From the NCBI RefSeq assembly GCF_020184175.1, contig NC_065532.1, forward strand, positions 19,716,001-19,780,000: a DNA stretch of 64,000 nucleotides, written 5' to 3'. The translations under genes and the position numbers were made by a program. The notes beneath the pieces were generated by a model. It was not told the origin of the DNA. It worked only from the letters and a program-made list of their open reading frames with translations, and searched no databases. The DNA is from Aphis gossypii (taxonomy: Eukaryota > Arthropoda > Insecta > Hemiptera > Aphididae). Position 1 is the first letter of the stretch. Every line of letters starts with the position of its first letter. Below, piece after piece: positions 20,832-34,501 of this stretch.

Positions 20832-23237
20832 ACCCAACACGAAATAATTAATACAAAATAATCAACAATTTTGAACCACTAGCTGATGAATTTAAAGTAC
20901 GAAAAAAATAAATATATTTATTACATTTCTTATATTTGAAAAAATAATAAACTATAAAGTTAAAATAATGTCTTCAAATCCCCATGTATTATAATTTATA
21001 ATATTGAAAGGTGAAACTGAATAGTATAATATTAATATTAGTATGTGATAAAATAAAATATTTAAGCAATACATTTCTTTTACAAACAAACCCAGATAAA
21101 CATTTATGGTAAACAATGATAACAGCCAGGTCACATGGTGTAGCCACGATTAAAGATAAATATTAAATATCTAAAGCCGTGATCTGTGGTGAAGCCGAAC
21201 CATTTGTTTTATAATCAATCCGGTTGCACTGCAACTTAGATAATACCATGGCTTAAGATAAATATTGTGAATTATCAGAGCACTGCAACTTGCAAGTATT
21301 TAATAAATCATAATCCACTAGAATAAATCTTGAATTAATGTCTCTCAAAATAATTTGTCTTAATATTTTGAAAATTTCTACGGCCTATGATTACATTTTT
21401 TTTTTTAAATTACAGTAGAAAAGAAATAATAACTGTGAGATGTGAATATCTTATGTTGCTAAAATACGAACTCACCATGTCTCAAAATGTGTACTAGTTT
21501 ATGCTTGCTTTACAGTAAAAATAACTTAAAATTTAGATAGAATATTACATATTTACATTAGATTTTCAAGGCTTAGGTCTTCTACTGTTATATGTACATA
21601 TTGCTTAGGTGTTAAAATTAAATATCTATTAATTTTTACAATTTTTGATAATTTGACAAAGTTTTTAAAAACCAAAAAATAGTTATACTCTAAAAACTTT
21701 AAAAACAACAACTTTAATGAAGTACTTTCAATAAGATTAGGTATGGTAAAAATATTTTGTTAGAGGAAACATTATTGAAAATTGTATTAATTTTTTTAAT
21801 TGAAAGAATAAGAATTTCCTATTTTATTAATATTGCCAATATGGTCTATGCTGACTGTGGATATCAGAATTTCTTAATATTATTTTCTTTACTTTGCGAG
21901 CATGAACTATTGTAATTATCAGTTAATAAATCTTGGTTTTACTCCTTGTAGTGAGCAGATTTCTGTCGCTTCAATCATTAATGAGTTGGATAATTTGCCT
22001 TGTCCTCAAGCTTGGTGAATTGAAATCTGTTTTTAATGTTTTTTTTAACTGGCCCCTTTTCTACGAGTAGATGATAACTTAAACATTTAATATCTATACC
22101 TATTTGATGGTTTAAATAATTTTATTATTGGTATATTATTACTAAGTAATCATAATGCAGATATATTCTATTCCACCAGCATTTGCAGTTTTTTATATAT
22201 TAACTCTTGTTTAATCATATTCATAATTGTTTGAATATAAATCTTGTTAATAGGTATCAAACAGCTACAGTTCTTAAAAATCCTCAATATATAATTTTAA
22301 CATTCAAAGTAAGAATCTATAGACCATAGTCATAAGTATATTTTTTATTAAAATAAAGTGTCTTCAGCCAATAAACACTTATTGTTAGGCTGTTGCGCTC
22401 ATAATATAAAATAAGAAATTTGACACAAAAATCATGAGAAGTATTTTTTAAATTTCAAAACAGTAGCGTAACTGAGGGCCCGCAGACCCCGCGTTGCGGG
22501 GGGGCCCATGGTCATTTGGGGCCTTTGGTTATAGGGTTAAAGGTATTTGAATTCTTTGATATAACAATATGTTAGGGGCCCATTCTTAACATTTTTATTT
22601 TTGCGGGGGAGCCCAAGTTTTTTTGTTACGCCACTGTTTCAAAAATGATAAAAACATAATTGAACACTTTATGATAAAAAAATCAATAATTTTAAAATAT
22701 GTTGAGTTAATAAGAATATTATAATTTATATTTTTAAATAACATTTTTGTTGTTTAATACTACAAAGAGTTAACATAAATTTTTAAGTTTTATAGATTTC
22801 CGTAATACATTATTTTAATTTAAATAATAATAAAACTTTCTTTAAGACTGAATCCAAATGGTTCATAAATTGCATAATTGAATCTGACAAATCTAAAAAT
22901 TCTTAAATTTTATTTACTCACCAGTCATCATCCTAGTTAGCTTACTTAATATTTTAATAGGATATAAATTATCTCAGATACCCCAAGTGACTCAAGTAAA
23001 ATATTTAGATTTAATTTTCAATTAATGTTCACATAATCTGCTAATTTTAAAATACTCCAATTACTGAAACTCAACTTTCACAATGCATTTACAAGGTATA
23101 ACCTACAAATTAGTATACAATTTAATTTAATTAATTAAGACAAAACGTTCATAATTACAGTTGGTTATATTTGAATGTTAAAGTGAATTAAATAAAACAC
23201 ATTATACAATACAAAATACAGATTATAAATAATTTGG
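20832..23237. other. Spacer su(w[a]) 5' side / NAT10 3' side
   Basis: AT-rich, with one well-defined MITE (22461-22636). The su(w[a]) promoter should lie at the left end. I see no coding exon. Confidence 0.5.
22461..22636. mobile_element. hAT-like MITE, 176 bp, with exact 8-bp TSD
   Basis: The terminal inverted repeats are CAGTAGCGTAAC (22461-) and GTTACGCCACTG (-22636). The exact 8-bp duplication TTTCAAAA lies at 22453-22460 and 22637-22644. The interior is GC-rich with GGGGCCC blocks (GCCCGCAGACCC, GGGGGGGCCC). It is non-autonomous. The exact TSD means a fairly recent insertion. Confidence 0.9.
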
Positions 23238-25308
23238 TTATTTTTTTCTGAATTTATTTTTAGTTTTCTTCTTTTTTGGTTCATTTTCTTCTTCTGGTTC
23301 ATACTTGGATGGATCTGCTAATCTTTTTTCTCCACTAAAAATAAAGTTTAGTTATAAAAAAAATTATTTTAATATTATGTTATTTAGATTACCTTTTTAC
23401 ACTAATAAGACTTTTAGTTTTACCAGAGTTTCCTAGAGCTTTTCCCCATTCATCTTCTGTTCCTTTAATTGCATATCTGGTCAAATTTTCTTGTTTTAGT
23501 TTTTCTAATTCTATGCGTTGTTTCTTTTTCAAAACCTGTAACATTAATAACATTAATAGACGTTAAAGGTAAATTTGTGATTAAGTGTTAATGCTATACC
23601 TTAGCCGCTTGTTCCAATTCTACTTCTAGAGGTTTAGCTAATGGTCTTAATTCATTGCTATCAGCTTGTTTAATCACAGGCATTTTATCATCAACATTTT
23701 GTTCCATAATTCCATTAATTACTTGCAATATACGACGCATCATTCTATTGTACAATCCAAGTAATTGTGAAGGTAATAATTCAAATTGTTCTGAAAGCTC
23801 TTCCACAGTTTTATATTGCAAACCCAATCCTAGTAATAATGCCTAATAAAAACAGTTTTTAATAAATAACGAAAGCTTTAATTAAGGTGGTTTTATTACT
23901 TTTTGAACAGCAGAAAAATGAGTATCCCCAATTTTACTTTGAAAGTAAAGCTTTGATAAGGTGGGTAAAAGATCCATAATTAGATGATAATCAGCCATAT
24001 TATTACAATATTTTTCTAATCGAAGAATATCATAAGAACTTAAATGAATATCCAACTCAGTTTTGTCTAAAATATCTAATAATATAAAGGATTAATAAAA
24101 GTGATAAAATTTAAGTTAATTCTTAAACATTTTAAGCCCTTAAATTTTAAAACATTTAAACAGTGAAATTTGACATAAAATCAAGTCCAAAATTTAGTAT
24201 GAAACTACATATATATTTTTTTTTTTCCATTAAATGTGAAAATTAAACACTCACTGTTTATATTTTAAAAGCTCAAATAAGATTCAAGATCAATTTAATC
24301 CTATATAAAATCATTTACTTTTATCCGTGTGTGTAGTTATATTAGTATTATGTAACACTCCAAGAGCCAATTGGGGTGAGAATTTACGAAATTGGTAACC
24401 AAGAAGTGATATAAAACGTTTACGGAAATCAGTCCAAAATTGAGATAACCAGTCTTGATTTTTTGAGTCTGATGTATTTAAAGTTGAAATCATTATACAA
24501 GAATGTTCACCAGTTAATTCATTATTAGTTTGCCTAAAACGAGAACAAAAATCAATTAACAACTACCAACATTTTTATAAAATTGAAAATAAAATTAACT
24601 ATTAATTGTACCTAATATATAATGGAATGAAGCCAGCTTTCTTCCAAAATTTTAGAAGTGGACCAGTGAGACCAAATGATACACCAATATAATCTAAACG
24701 TTCTGGAGGTCGCTCGCTTAGCTTCAACAATAATGGAGGTAAATTATTACGTGGTTCTATAATTGAATAAACATATTTATTATTTAATAACAATTATTTT
24801 TATACAAACATTTATTCATATACCAATTCTTTCTTCAAGTAAATCTACTTCTTCTTCTTGAATAGAATCAATATTTTCTTTAGGAAGTTTTCCTTCATCA
24901 ATACTTGGAATCAAAAATTCATAATACATTTTCAGCAATGATAATGCTCTTGCACCATAACCCATCTATAAATATTTTATAAAATAATATAAATTGTCAT
25001 CGCTTAGTAATATAAATAATTAATTACACTTTGGTAATCTGGATGAGTAGCAATGCGAACAATACGAGCACCAGCTAATGATGGGAATTGTTCATCTTGG
25101 AAACATCCGGATATTGTCCATGGTATGAGATCACCAGCTGCTCTTTTACCACGTTTCAACGCATCTGATGCCGATGTTTGAGATACTTCGCCTTCTAAAC
25201 ACAACTGAATAAAATATGTATTTATGATATTGAGCCAAGAATTATACACTAAAGACAAATCTAATTGCAATACCCTACTTTGCTTGGGAAAAAATGAGCA
25301 AATATAAC

Positions 25309-25382
<74 letters not shown>

Positions 25383-28300
25383 ATAATATAATATTTTTGT
25401 TTGAGTGTAATAATTTTTTTAGGTGAATTTCTGCACAGGAAATTTAATAACATGTGTAAACAATATATATTTAACATGGTCAAGCGAGTCATTCGATATT
25501 AATCATATTAAAAAAGGAGTTGACAAAATTGAACAGAAACTTACAAGTGTATCACAATTTCAACAGTCAATTTTTCAGAGAGGAGTTAGGTCAATAAAAT
25601 TATTCTTGATACTTGATATAAACGCCTAATAAATCTGCTATACAAATTATGTAAATAATTGTTCAAGGTAATTAAAAAGCCGAACAGTGTCAAAATACCT
25701 ATTTTAATAGCTCATTATACTGCTGAAAATGTATGAATTTTCATACTCGTCTGTGAAATTTTTTTCTAACTAACTCCTGTTCAAAAGTGCTCGTCTACAT
25801 AATACAAGGGACATTAGGGAAGAATTTCAAGTTTCTAAACCTAGCAGTTTAAGCTTAGTATCTATATCAATCAGTTTCTTATTTTATATTAATTTTTTGA
25901 AAACATCAATATTACCTGAATGACACATAAAACTTCAGGTAAACTTTTTGTATTGACATCAACAGGACCCAAAAGACAAAATAAATGATGTGCTGGAGCA
26001 TCTGACATCATTTGAAGATCATTTGGACTATTCTATTAGTTAAAAAAGAAACAATGTAAATAATAAATAAGCAGACTGAAATAATTTATAAGATTAAATA
26101 TGATTTTTTTCAAATACTTACTTTATAATGTGAAGCTACATATAATGAAACAATTCGCTGCAAGAAAGCTTCTGAAGCCTTATGGTAACAAAATAAAGTA
26201 TCTCTATTAATATAATACAGCTCACATCTATCAGGTGGAGGACAGCCAGAAAGCAGTGGAGCAATATTTGTTGCATCGAGACATAACAAATTAGTCAACC
26301 ATTTTTCTACATCATCACCTGGTTTGTAACGTATGGATTCTTCTAAAGTTACCTGTAACAAATTTAAATTACTACACTAAATATTCTATACAAATAGATA
26401 AATACAAGCATAATTTAAGTAGTGTAAGTACATTAATTTCTCCCATCCACTAGCTCCAGTAATTATATACAAGTTAAAATTAGATAATATAATTATAATT
26501 AAAATAAAATATATCAACATTCTTATTTAAATAAATATATAACTTATACTAGAAATTAATAAAAAAAACTTACTTCTTTTAAAAATCGTCCAGTAATAGC
26601 ATTTTGACCAGCTTTATCATTTACATTATTACCAATAGGTGTAGCTTGAGAGCGGAGCTGTTGTAGTAATTTTAATGACAATGATCGACCCGTTCCTTCA
26701 TAACTAAAACAAAATTACAATTTTCTAATCAAAATAAATCTCTATAAATTTATTTAGAAAAATATAAATTATCAGATAAAAAAAAAGAACATGTATCAAA
26801 AAGTTATCTAAAAGTGGAAATTTGACCAGTGATAGTCAAGCTTATTCATGTATATCAGATCCAACTTATTTTGATTAGTAATATTAGGGAATTAACCAGT
26901 TATAAAAACTTATAGGTAACAACATTTTCTGTGGATTGTTAGAAGTATGTTTCAGTATTTAATATTTTAATACTTTTAACACACTTGCACCTACTTCAAA
27001 ACTAAAATATAAATAAGATACTTAACACTTGATAAAAATTGAATACTGAGTTACAGAATATATTGTTACCTTTAACTTAAATAACAAATTCATTTACTTT
27101 ACAAAAATTGGTGAACATACTTTTAATATTATGTTGTTTATTTGTAAGCCATAAATAATATTAATTAACAACTTGCAGCTTATACAATATCAAAGACAAA
27201 CTTTGACTAGTATATTTAGTGAACAACAAACAATTAAATTATTTTTTAACAACATAGAATAAAAATAATTATTAATAAATTGTAGTTAGGAGAGTTGAAC
27301 GAAATAATATGTTATAATTTTCAATTGCAATAAATAATTAAAAATATAATGTTAACCAATGAGTTAGTGAAGAAGTTACTATAGAATTAACTTACTGAAA
27401 AAAACCAATAGGTTAAGTATAAAAAACATATAAACATATATTTATAAAAAAATGAATAAAACCTAATAGAAAAATTTAATAAGTAAATTTTTTTAAATTT
27501 GTTGTTTTTGAAAAATCAAAAAATAGCATTAACTCCTTAACAAATATTAAAAAATCAATTTTTTTTATTCAAAAAAATAAATATTATTAAAACAAATATT
27601 ATAATTTATAATTTTTGCTAAAATTTAATTTACCCATTAATAGTAGAAGCCAAAAATACTAAATAAGGACCAAGCATAGCCTTTACAAGCGGAAGTGGTA
27701 TAGCAGCAGCTTCATCAATTACAACCAATTCTGCTTGACTTAATTTATTTGATTCAGTTGGAACTATATACTATAAACATATATACAATACTGATAAATA
27801 TAAATTTACAATGAAGTATCCAAAAAATAATTTAAAAATAAATAGAACGAACTTGAATAGTTTGTCGATGATCTCGGAAAATATTTACTCGGACCAAGGC
27901 TTTATTATCATCAGGATTGGTTGATCTAACTAACCCATAATCTAAATGTTCTTGATATCCAAGAGCATCAAAACCTAGATTAAATAAAAATGTGAAGTTA
28001 AAATAATGTAATAAATAAAAAAATCATTTTAATACCCTTAAAAATAAATTCAAAAAATGTTTTTAAATTTTCAGGTGAAGGTGATGTAACAAAAATATTT
28101 GAATAGCCAAATGCAACAGCAGCTGCAACAGCTATTCCAAGAGCAGCAGATTTTCCTCTACCTCGAGCAGCTGTTAAGGATACAGTAGATCTAAGAGTTT
28201 TTTCAGATATTGCTTCAATAAATGTAAGTAATGATTTGGCCTATAATATTATAACACTATTTAAGTATTTGAATATTTTTTCTTAAGGTATACTAATAGA

Positions 28301-29475
28301 ACAATTGTTAAATTTATTACTTGATCAACAGTTTTACAACAACTAACTAAACATCCAACTGGTTGTGTATCTTTCATATTTTCTTTTAACGCTATTAATT
28401 CTTGATCGTTAATTGATTGAATATTAGTTTTTTCATCAGGAACTAAATCAAGTACTTTAGAAGAAATAGGCAACACTGTTAATTGATCATCAACCACTAA
28501 ACATCGATCACACGATACTAAAGATAGCATGAACCTAGTTAATAATAATTCATTATAAACATTTTAATATTGGAAAAAATTAAAAAATATTTTACCTTTC
28601 ATTAAACCTAGCTACAACATCTTGATGAGCTTCAGTTCTAAAACGTTCATGAACATCCATAGTTAGAGTATATAATTGTTTTAAAGATTTCAAAGATCGT
28701 AATAAAAATACTATCAGACCACCTCCTTCTACTGTTTCTATAGTACGTGCTAATAAGTTAGGAGTCAGAGCTTCAAAATCCTTAAAACCAAAATTATACA
28801 AATGTAAATTTAAAAATATCGAAGATTTTATTTAACTTACTTGTAATACACACATGCCATATGTGTTGCCAAGAATTTTATGAGTTTCTGAATAATAGCA
28901 ATATCGAATATTTGTAGAAGCGACAAATAATTCAAATGGATCATCTTCATTTACATTGAGTTTACCAGCTTTGACTTTATGTTGTATAGTTTTCATACGT
29001 TTCTTACGATGGCTAAATATAATTGAAAAAAAAAAATTTTAGTTCTACATTTTTTGGTGTTAAAAAAATATAAATACCTGCTGAAACCTAATTCTTTTTT
29101 GTAGCACCATAATACATTAGGTCTAGCTTTAACAGATGCTTTGGACAACATATGATGTAAAATAACAACCTAAAATTAATGTATAAAATAATTAGATGAT
29201 ATGTTTTTTTTATACCTAGTTATTTATCTAGCAAACAAATATTTAATTTTATATAATTATTTAATGATTACCCATAAAATACTTAGACAAAATATAACAC
29301 ACTATTACATTTAAAAGTTATAACACTACAATACAGAAATTATGTAGGAAATGTTGATTTATGTTACCTGATCGCGGCCCTTGTCGCCAACAATTACAAA
29401 CATAGTACGATGACCAGCCGTAACACTATTTTCAATCAGTGTCCTGATCCGATTATCGATTTTCTTACGAACCAT
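23238..29475 (-). CDS. NAT10: RNA cytidine acetyltransferase NAT10/Kre33
   Basis: Nineteen exons on the minus strand: 29475-29368, 29169-29078, 29012-28841, 28780-28596, 28534-28321, 28240-28036, 27974-27853, 27770-27634, 26703-26574, 26352-26122, 26032-25916, 25204-25028, 24965-24824, 24756-24612, 24533-24319, 24066-23900, 23842-23600, 23535-23393, 23334-23238, giving 1013 aa (human about 1025). The enzyme makes N4-acetylcytidine in 18S rRNA and certain tRNAs in the nucleolus, driven by ATP. Visible in order: the N-terminal VRKKIDNRIRTLIEN, DUF1726 region (NLLARTIETVEGGGLIVFLL), the RecA-like helicase with Walker A AARGRGKSAALG and DEAAAIPLPLVK, the GNAT acetyltransferase core RIATHPDYQSMGYG, the tRNA-binding C-terminal region, and a lysine-rich tail (KKKKTKNKFRKK). 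The exon 7 donor (CAA|GTTCGT) is weak. The intron at 25205-25915 has a long (AT)n tract. It is divergent from GPN1 at 560 bp. Confidence 0.97.
25307..25393. repeat. (AT)n microsatellite in a NAT10 intron
   Basis: About 87 bp of nearly pure AT dinucleotide repeats with a few TATTATA interruptions. It lies within the intron between exons 11 and 12 of NAT10, next to an unexplained open frame (25423-25629, + strand). Confidence 0.9.
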
Positions 29476-30035
29476 AATGATTGTTGAATAAAATAATAAT
29501 TTTACAGTAAAAAATTTAAAAAATTCAAACAATTTTGGCACGGATAAAATTTCAAAACTAATAAAATGGTAAAATCTATGTCCTATACTCCTATGATACG
29601 ATATTATAATAATTCAAATATACTAAATAAACATCACACAACACACATGTTTCTTATTACTATACTATAAGGTTATAATGGTCCACCACCAAAGTGGTCA
29701 TTAATAATAGCTTACCGTGATTACCGTTGTTACCACTGAATTAGGAATGAGTAGATTAGACTAGAAGTTGTTGCTGAAATCCACGATTTAAGATATATTT
29801 TTTGAAATATAAAATTAGAATGATAAGATATTTTACATACTAAGTACTAACATTTATATTGCATTTATATTTTATAATTTATTGTTAATTGTTAATTAGA
29901 GTCGTGCAGACGTGAAGTCACAGATATAGATAATCTATATCTGTGCGTGAAGTGTACTTCATAAATTCATATTTCATGGACTACATTATTCCAATTTCAA
30001 ATTAAACAAACGTTTTATAATAAATAATTTGAAAT
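29476..30035. promoter_or_regulatory. Bidirectional promoter NAT10 / GPN1
   Basis: Only 560 bp separate the start codons of NAT10 (leftward) and GPN1 (rightward), so both promoters must lie here. It contains an exact micro-hairpin with 8-bp flanking repeats at 29911-29953, about 80 bp before the GPN1 ATG. No clear TATA-initiator pair can be assigned in this AT-rich sequence. Confidence 0.7.
29911..29953. repeat. 27-bp perfect micro-hairpin with 8-bp direct-repeat flanks
   Basis: CACAGATATAGAT, one A, then its exact reverse complement (29919-29945), bracketed by exact copies of CGTGAAGT at 29911-29918 and 29946-29953. It has the same form as the hairpins at 8725-8785 and 8829-8885. Confidence 0.8.
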
Positions 30036-31431
30036 ATGGATTGCGACGAAGGAACACCATCCAGTAACAATGCTATTGAAGATAAAACTGAATATGAGGC
30101 TTTTAAATCTCCAGTTTGTCTCATAGTGTTGGGTATGGCTGGCTCAGGAAAAACAACATTTGTTTCAAAACTCAATTCATACCTAAAGCAATACAAAAGA
30201 GCCCCATATTTAATAAATCTCGACCCAGCTTGTAAAAACATGCCATACACGCCAAATATAGGTACATACTAATTATTATTCAATTTTATTAAATACAAAT
30301 AATAATGAAATATAAAAAATGTACTTAATATGTTTTTGTTATTGGTAGATATTAGAGATTCTGTGAAATATAAACAAGTGATGAAGAATTACGGTTTGGG
30401 TCCTAATGGTGCAATTGTAACCTCATTAAATTTATATACCACTAAATTTCATCAGTTAATGGATCTCTTAGGAAAAGTAAATGTTGAAAATAGTCATGAT
30501 ATAGCTGTTATAGACACACCTGGACAAATTGAAGTTTTTACATGGTCAGCATCAGGTCAAATACTTACTGAAAGTCTTGCATCAACATTCCCAACAATTG
30601 TAGTTTATGTTATGGATCTAGAAAGAAGTACTAGTCCAATAACATTTATGTCAAACATGTTATATGCATGCTCTGTATTATACAAAACCAAACTACCATT
30701 TATTGTAGTTTTAAATAAGGTTGGTTTAAAAAAATATATTTATTATAACACAAACATTAAACAGCTAAGATGCTACATATATTTTTAGGCTGTTTAAAAA
30801 ACATTAGTTTAAAATCTAAATGATAAAACATAAAATGTCAATATGAAAAAATATTATAATTTATTTGTATATTTAGTGTGATATTGTAGATCCAACTTAT
30901 GCAATTGAGTGGATGCATGATTTTGAAACATTTTGTGATGCTTTAGAAAATGAATCATCATACATGTCAAATTTGACTCGTACAATGGCATTAACTTTGG
31001 ATGAATTTTATAATGAACTAAAATGTGTACCAGTATCTTCATTTACAGGCCATAATTTTGATGAATTTTTTAAAATGGTTGATGTAGCAGCTGATGAGTT
31101 TCAAAAGTAATAATTAATTTGGTATGATTGAAACATTCAAATATTAATAGTTTTGATAATATTAAGGGAATATCGTGTTGAATGGGATAAATTACGTAAA
31201 GAAAAATTGCAAACTGAAATATCTCAACTCAACAAAAAATTGGATGATTTAGCTGTTAGTAGTGGCAAAGGAGAACAAGTGCCTTTATTCACCTCAATCA
31301 GTGCTGGTCGTGAGATTTCTGATATTTATTTAGCACCAAATGCTGATGAAATGTCAGGAGACAGTGAAGGAGAAGAAGTGCCAGGTTTCAATGTCAATGG
31401 CAAGTATTCATTTAATTACTTAAGATTCTAG
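30036..31431 (+). CDS. GPN1: GPN-loop GTPase 1
   Basis: Four exons: 30036-30261, 30349-30719, 30877-31106, 31167-31431, giving 363 aa. GPN1 is a cytosolic GTPase that, with GPN3, helps assemble and import RNA polymerase II. G1/Walker A is GMAGSGKTT (about residues 34-42), switch region NLDPAC, the diagnostic GPN loop is GLGPNGAI, G3 is DTPGQIE, and G4 is NKCDIVD, formed across the exon 2/3 junction. The C-terminal third is charged and coiled (EISQLNKKLDDL) and ends with acidic GDSEGEEVPG. The last exon can simply run to a TAG at 31431. Alternatively, it may splice at GGCAA|GTATTC (31401) to ATTG after TTTTCAG (31612), which would end the protein in GKLNKL. Confidence 0.94.
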
Positions 31432-32563
31432 TAGGAATGGTATAATACTTATTTTGAGCCACTTATACAGTTATACATCTAATAATAAACGTTTTATTGA
31501 AATTTTGTAATAAAAAGTTATCAAAACATAGATCTCAATAAGTTTTTCCTATTTATTTTTAGTTTATAATAATGTTACATGTTTTACTAATTATTCTTTA
31601 ATAATTTTCAGATTGAATAAGTTATAAGGTTCCTTTTGAAAAACAACCCATTATGAAGATGAAATTTCAATATCTGAATAATTACATATTATTTGTTAGT
31701 GGATATATTCAATATTGTTAAAATAATTTTTATAAATGTAAAATCATTTAAAGACAAATAAAAATCATGTTTTTATCAATAATTATAATAAAATACATTA
31801 TTATAATACATAAATATTTGTAACGACAAAACAGTTTTTATTTAAATTAAAAATTTATTTTTATTAGAATATTAAATTATATTGTTAACATTGAAATTTG
31901 TTTAAAAATAGTCTGTGGCGGATCTAAGATTTTTTTATGGGGGTTGCTAAAGTTAAGATATCGTATTCTGTATACTCCATCCAGTTTATCTTGAAAGCAA
32001 GACTTTTTAGTCCTCTAAATTAATATGCTTTAGAGCTTAATATTCAAAACGACAAACATGAGTGGAAACTTTAAAAACACATTTAAAACAAATTCCTTTA
32101 TTTAAAAAAAATGATGTTGTCAAATACTATACAATACACATATTATAATTCTTAACATTCATATTAACAGAGCAGTTTCATTTTCACAAATTCATATCCA
32201 ATATTAAAAGCAAAAGTACTAACATAAGAAAAAATATTAAATTATATTGATGTATATTAAATTAATTAATTAGTACGATAGAATTAAAATACTAAAAAAA
32301 AAGTAATTATAATAGAAACAGAAATATCTGCATGTAGATCTTTTATGTTCTGATTTTAAAGCAATTGTGAGTTTGTTTTTTAATAATTCAACATTTACCT
32401 GATTGAAAATTGTTATGAGTATTAATTGTTAAGACAATGTCAGCGTAATATTTATTTTCTCTCTTTCACCCACATAGATAAAACTTTTTTATCTAAAATT
32501 GTTTTTTTTTATGATTTTTGAGTTATCTTAAGAGTAAAATCAACTATTAAAAAAACTATAGAT

Positions 32564-32798
32564 CAGGGGTCCCCCTCCTTTTTATCATCGAGTACCACTA
32601 GACACTTATAATCAATTAGCGTACCACTTCAATTCTAAGACTAAATTAGGAGTCAAATTGTTTCAACCTATATTTTTATGATTCATTAATTTCGTAACAT
32701 TTTTTATTATTTAATATTTATGAAAGTAAAAAATATCTTTAAAATTTCTTTGCATACCACCCATGAATATTACGCATACCACAAGGTGGGAACCCCTG
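32564..32798. mobile_element. hAT-like MITE, 235 bp
   Basis: The left end CAGGGGTCCCCCTCC and the right end GGTGGGAACCCCTG form imperfect terminal inverted repeats, and the interior repeats GTACCAC/GCATACCAC. I could not find a clean 8-bp duplication, so this copy is older than the one at 22461. Confidence 0.65.
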
Positions 32799-33239
32799 CT
32801 TAGAGGATAATAAATATTTTTGAGAGTATGACTAATAGGTTTTATATTTTATTGTTATTTTATTTTGTATTCGATTTTTAAAATAAAAAAAATTTTGTAA
32901 ATTTAAATGATGATGATCTTAGGATTGTTAGAGACAATACTTCTTTGCAGGATTTACTTAAGTTGATAAGTATGATAAATATTAGACTTGACTATAGGAA
33001 TAAAAATTAGAAAAGTAACTTATCTATCAAATTTTAAAATGGTCTATCTAGTGGTTGGTGCCACATAAAAAAATGGTCTCTACAACACCAACAGTTAAAA
33101 GAATTCCAAGTTCCTTATCCAGCAGTGAAGAAATCTTGAGTTTTTATCAAAATTACTATGACCTTTGGAGTTTGGACTAATTTGTTTAACTTTAATTAAA
33201 ATATTAGTTGTATTAACTATGTATTTATTCAATTAAAAG

Positions 33240-33730
33240 AAATTAGATTAGTTAACTCCATCACCAATTTAGAGCTTGTTCTACTTAACTATGTTTTTAG
33301 ATGTGATAGTATTACTAGAAACTGTTTAATAAATAGAGATCACTATAACTCATAAGAAAGATTTTTCAGATTTTTCTTCACTAACTTATGAACATTAGGT
33401 GTCAAAACTTTTCTTCTTCGGTATTCAGGTGTCACTTCTATTTTATATGGTAACTTTAATATGTCTGGTATTAATTGAACTAAAGTTACTTGTTTATTTT
33501 TCACTCTCCCATACACTAAACACATCAGTTCTAGACATCTATTTCATTACATCTTTGCATTTCACGATTTTTGTCAAAAAAATATTATATTTTAAATAAG
33601 TTAAACTCAATTCTTGATCTTGTATTTAATAGCACTGATAAAGTTAATGTTAACTGTATATCTGACTCCTTTGTAACCTACTTAGTAAATGATATTAGAC
33701 TCCTATCAATCGACTTATATTAGTGACTTA
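33240..33730 (+). pseudogene. Degenerate non-LTR retrotransposon endonuclease fragment
   Basis: A short frame near 33605-33720 reads NSILDLVFNSTDKVNVN, then a run resembling the late endonuclease (APE-like) domain of Jockey-type non-LTR elements (L-D-L-V-F near the end of that domain). No long frame exists on either side, and stops are frequent. I treat it as a dead remnant. The boundaries are rough. Confidence 0.4.
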
Positions 33731-34501
33731 GATTTTTTTATTTGTATTCTTTCTATCACTGCGTTCACACATTAACTTCATTAAATGCAAAGCTTATAAA
33801 TTACAGAGCTTCATAAAATCCATTAAAATAATTTTGATTGAGTTTAAAATTTCCAATATGCTTAATTCCTATACTGTGATCTTATCAAACTACTTTTGTA
33901 CATGGCTCTTGGTTTGGGACTTTTTATGCTGATATAGATGGCAACTCTAAGACCTCTATAGAAAATTACTTAATTACATCAACTATACCCCAAAAAATTC
34001 TTGCCCACTCCTCATGACTCACCCATAATATCTAAGCTAAAATTACCTTCTTTAGCTGTCAGTCATTATTAATTCCATAACATTACTTCCCTCAAAAATA
34101 TTATTACATAAACTATTAATTCTCCCTCACTTCTTTTCCTTAATAATTTTAAAGTAACTTGACGGAATACTAGCCAAAAAACTATTTTATATATTCTTCT
34201 CTACACGACCAAATATATGTCAAAGGAACCAATTAATAGATTAATAAAATTAGCGAATGAAGACCCCTCTTTTCTTGTTGTATAAATCCAGTAAATATTA
34301 ATTCTTATATTAATAAGGATTATTGAGTTTTTTAATGTTGTTTTATCACTTTATGTCATAATGTACCATATTCACTTGGGTGCAAACTTTGATATTGTAA
34401 TTAAAATAAAATATTTTATTTAATAAATATAAAGAAGTAAAGGAAAATACATTTCAAATAAAATAATATACCAATTACAATATATAATTATTATATAATG
34501 G

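Larger units (their letters stand above)
31432..34501. other. Convergent spacer GPN1 / PEX12 with transposon remnants
   Basis: AT-rich, with a fragment near 31913-31960 (GTGGCGGATCTAAGA) resembling one end of a worn transposon, a MITE at 32564-32798, and a degenerate retroelement near 33240-33730. There is no functional gene. Confidence 0.55.

Noticed and set aside
33343..33525. 60-codon minus-strand frame
   Set aside because: It is antisense to the degenerate non-LTR remnant and has no recognisable domain.
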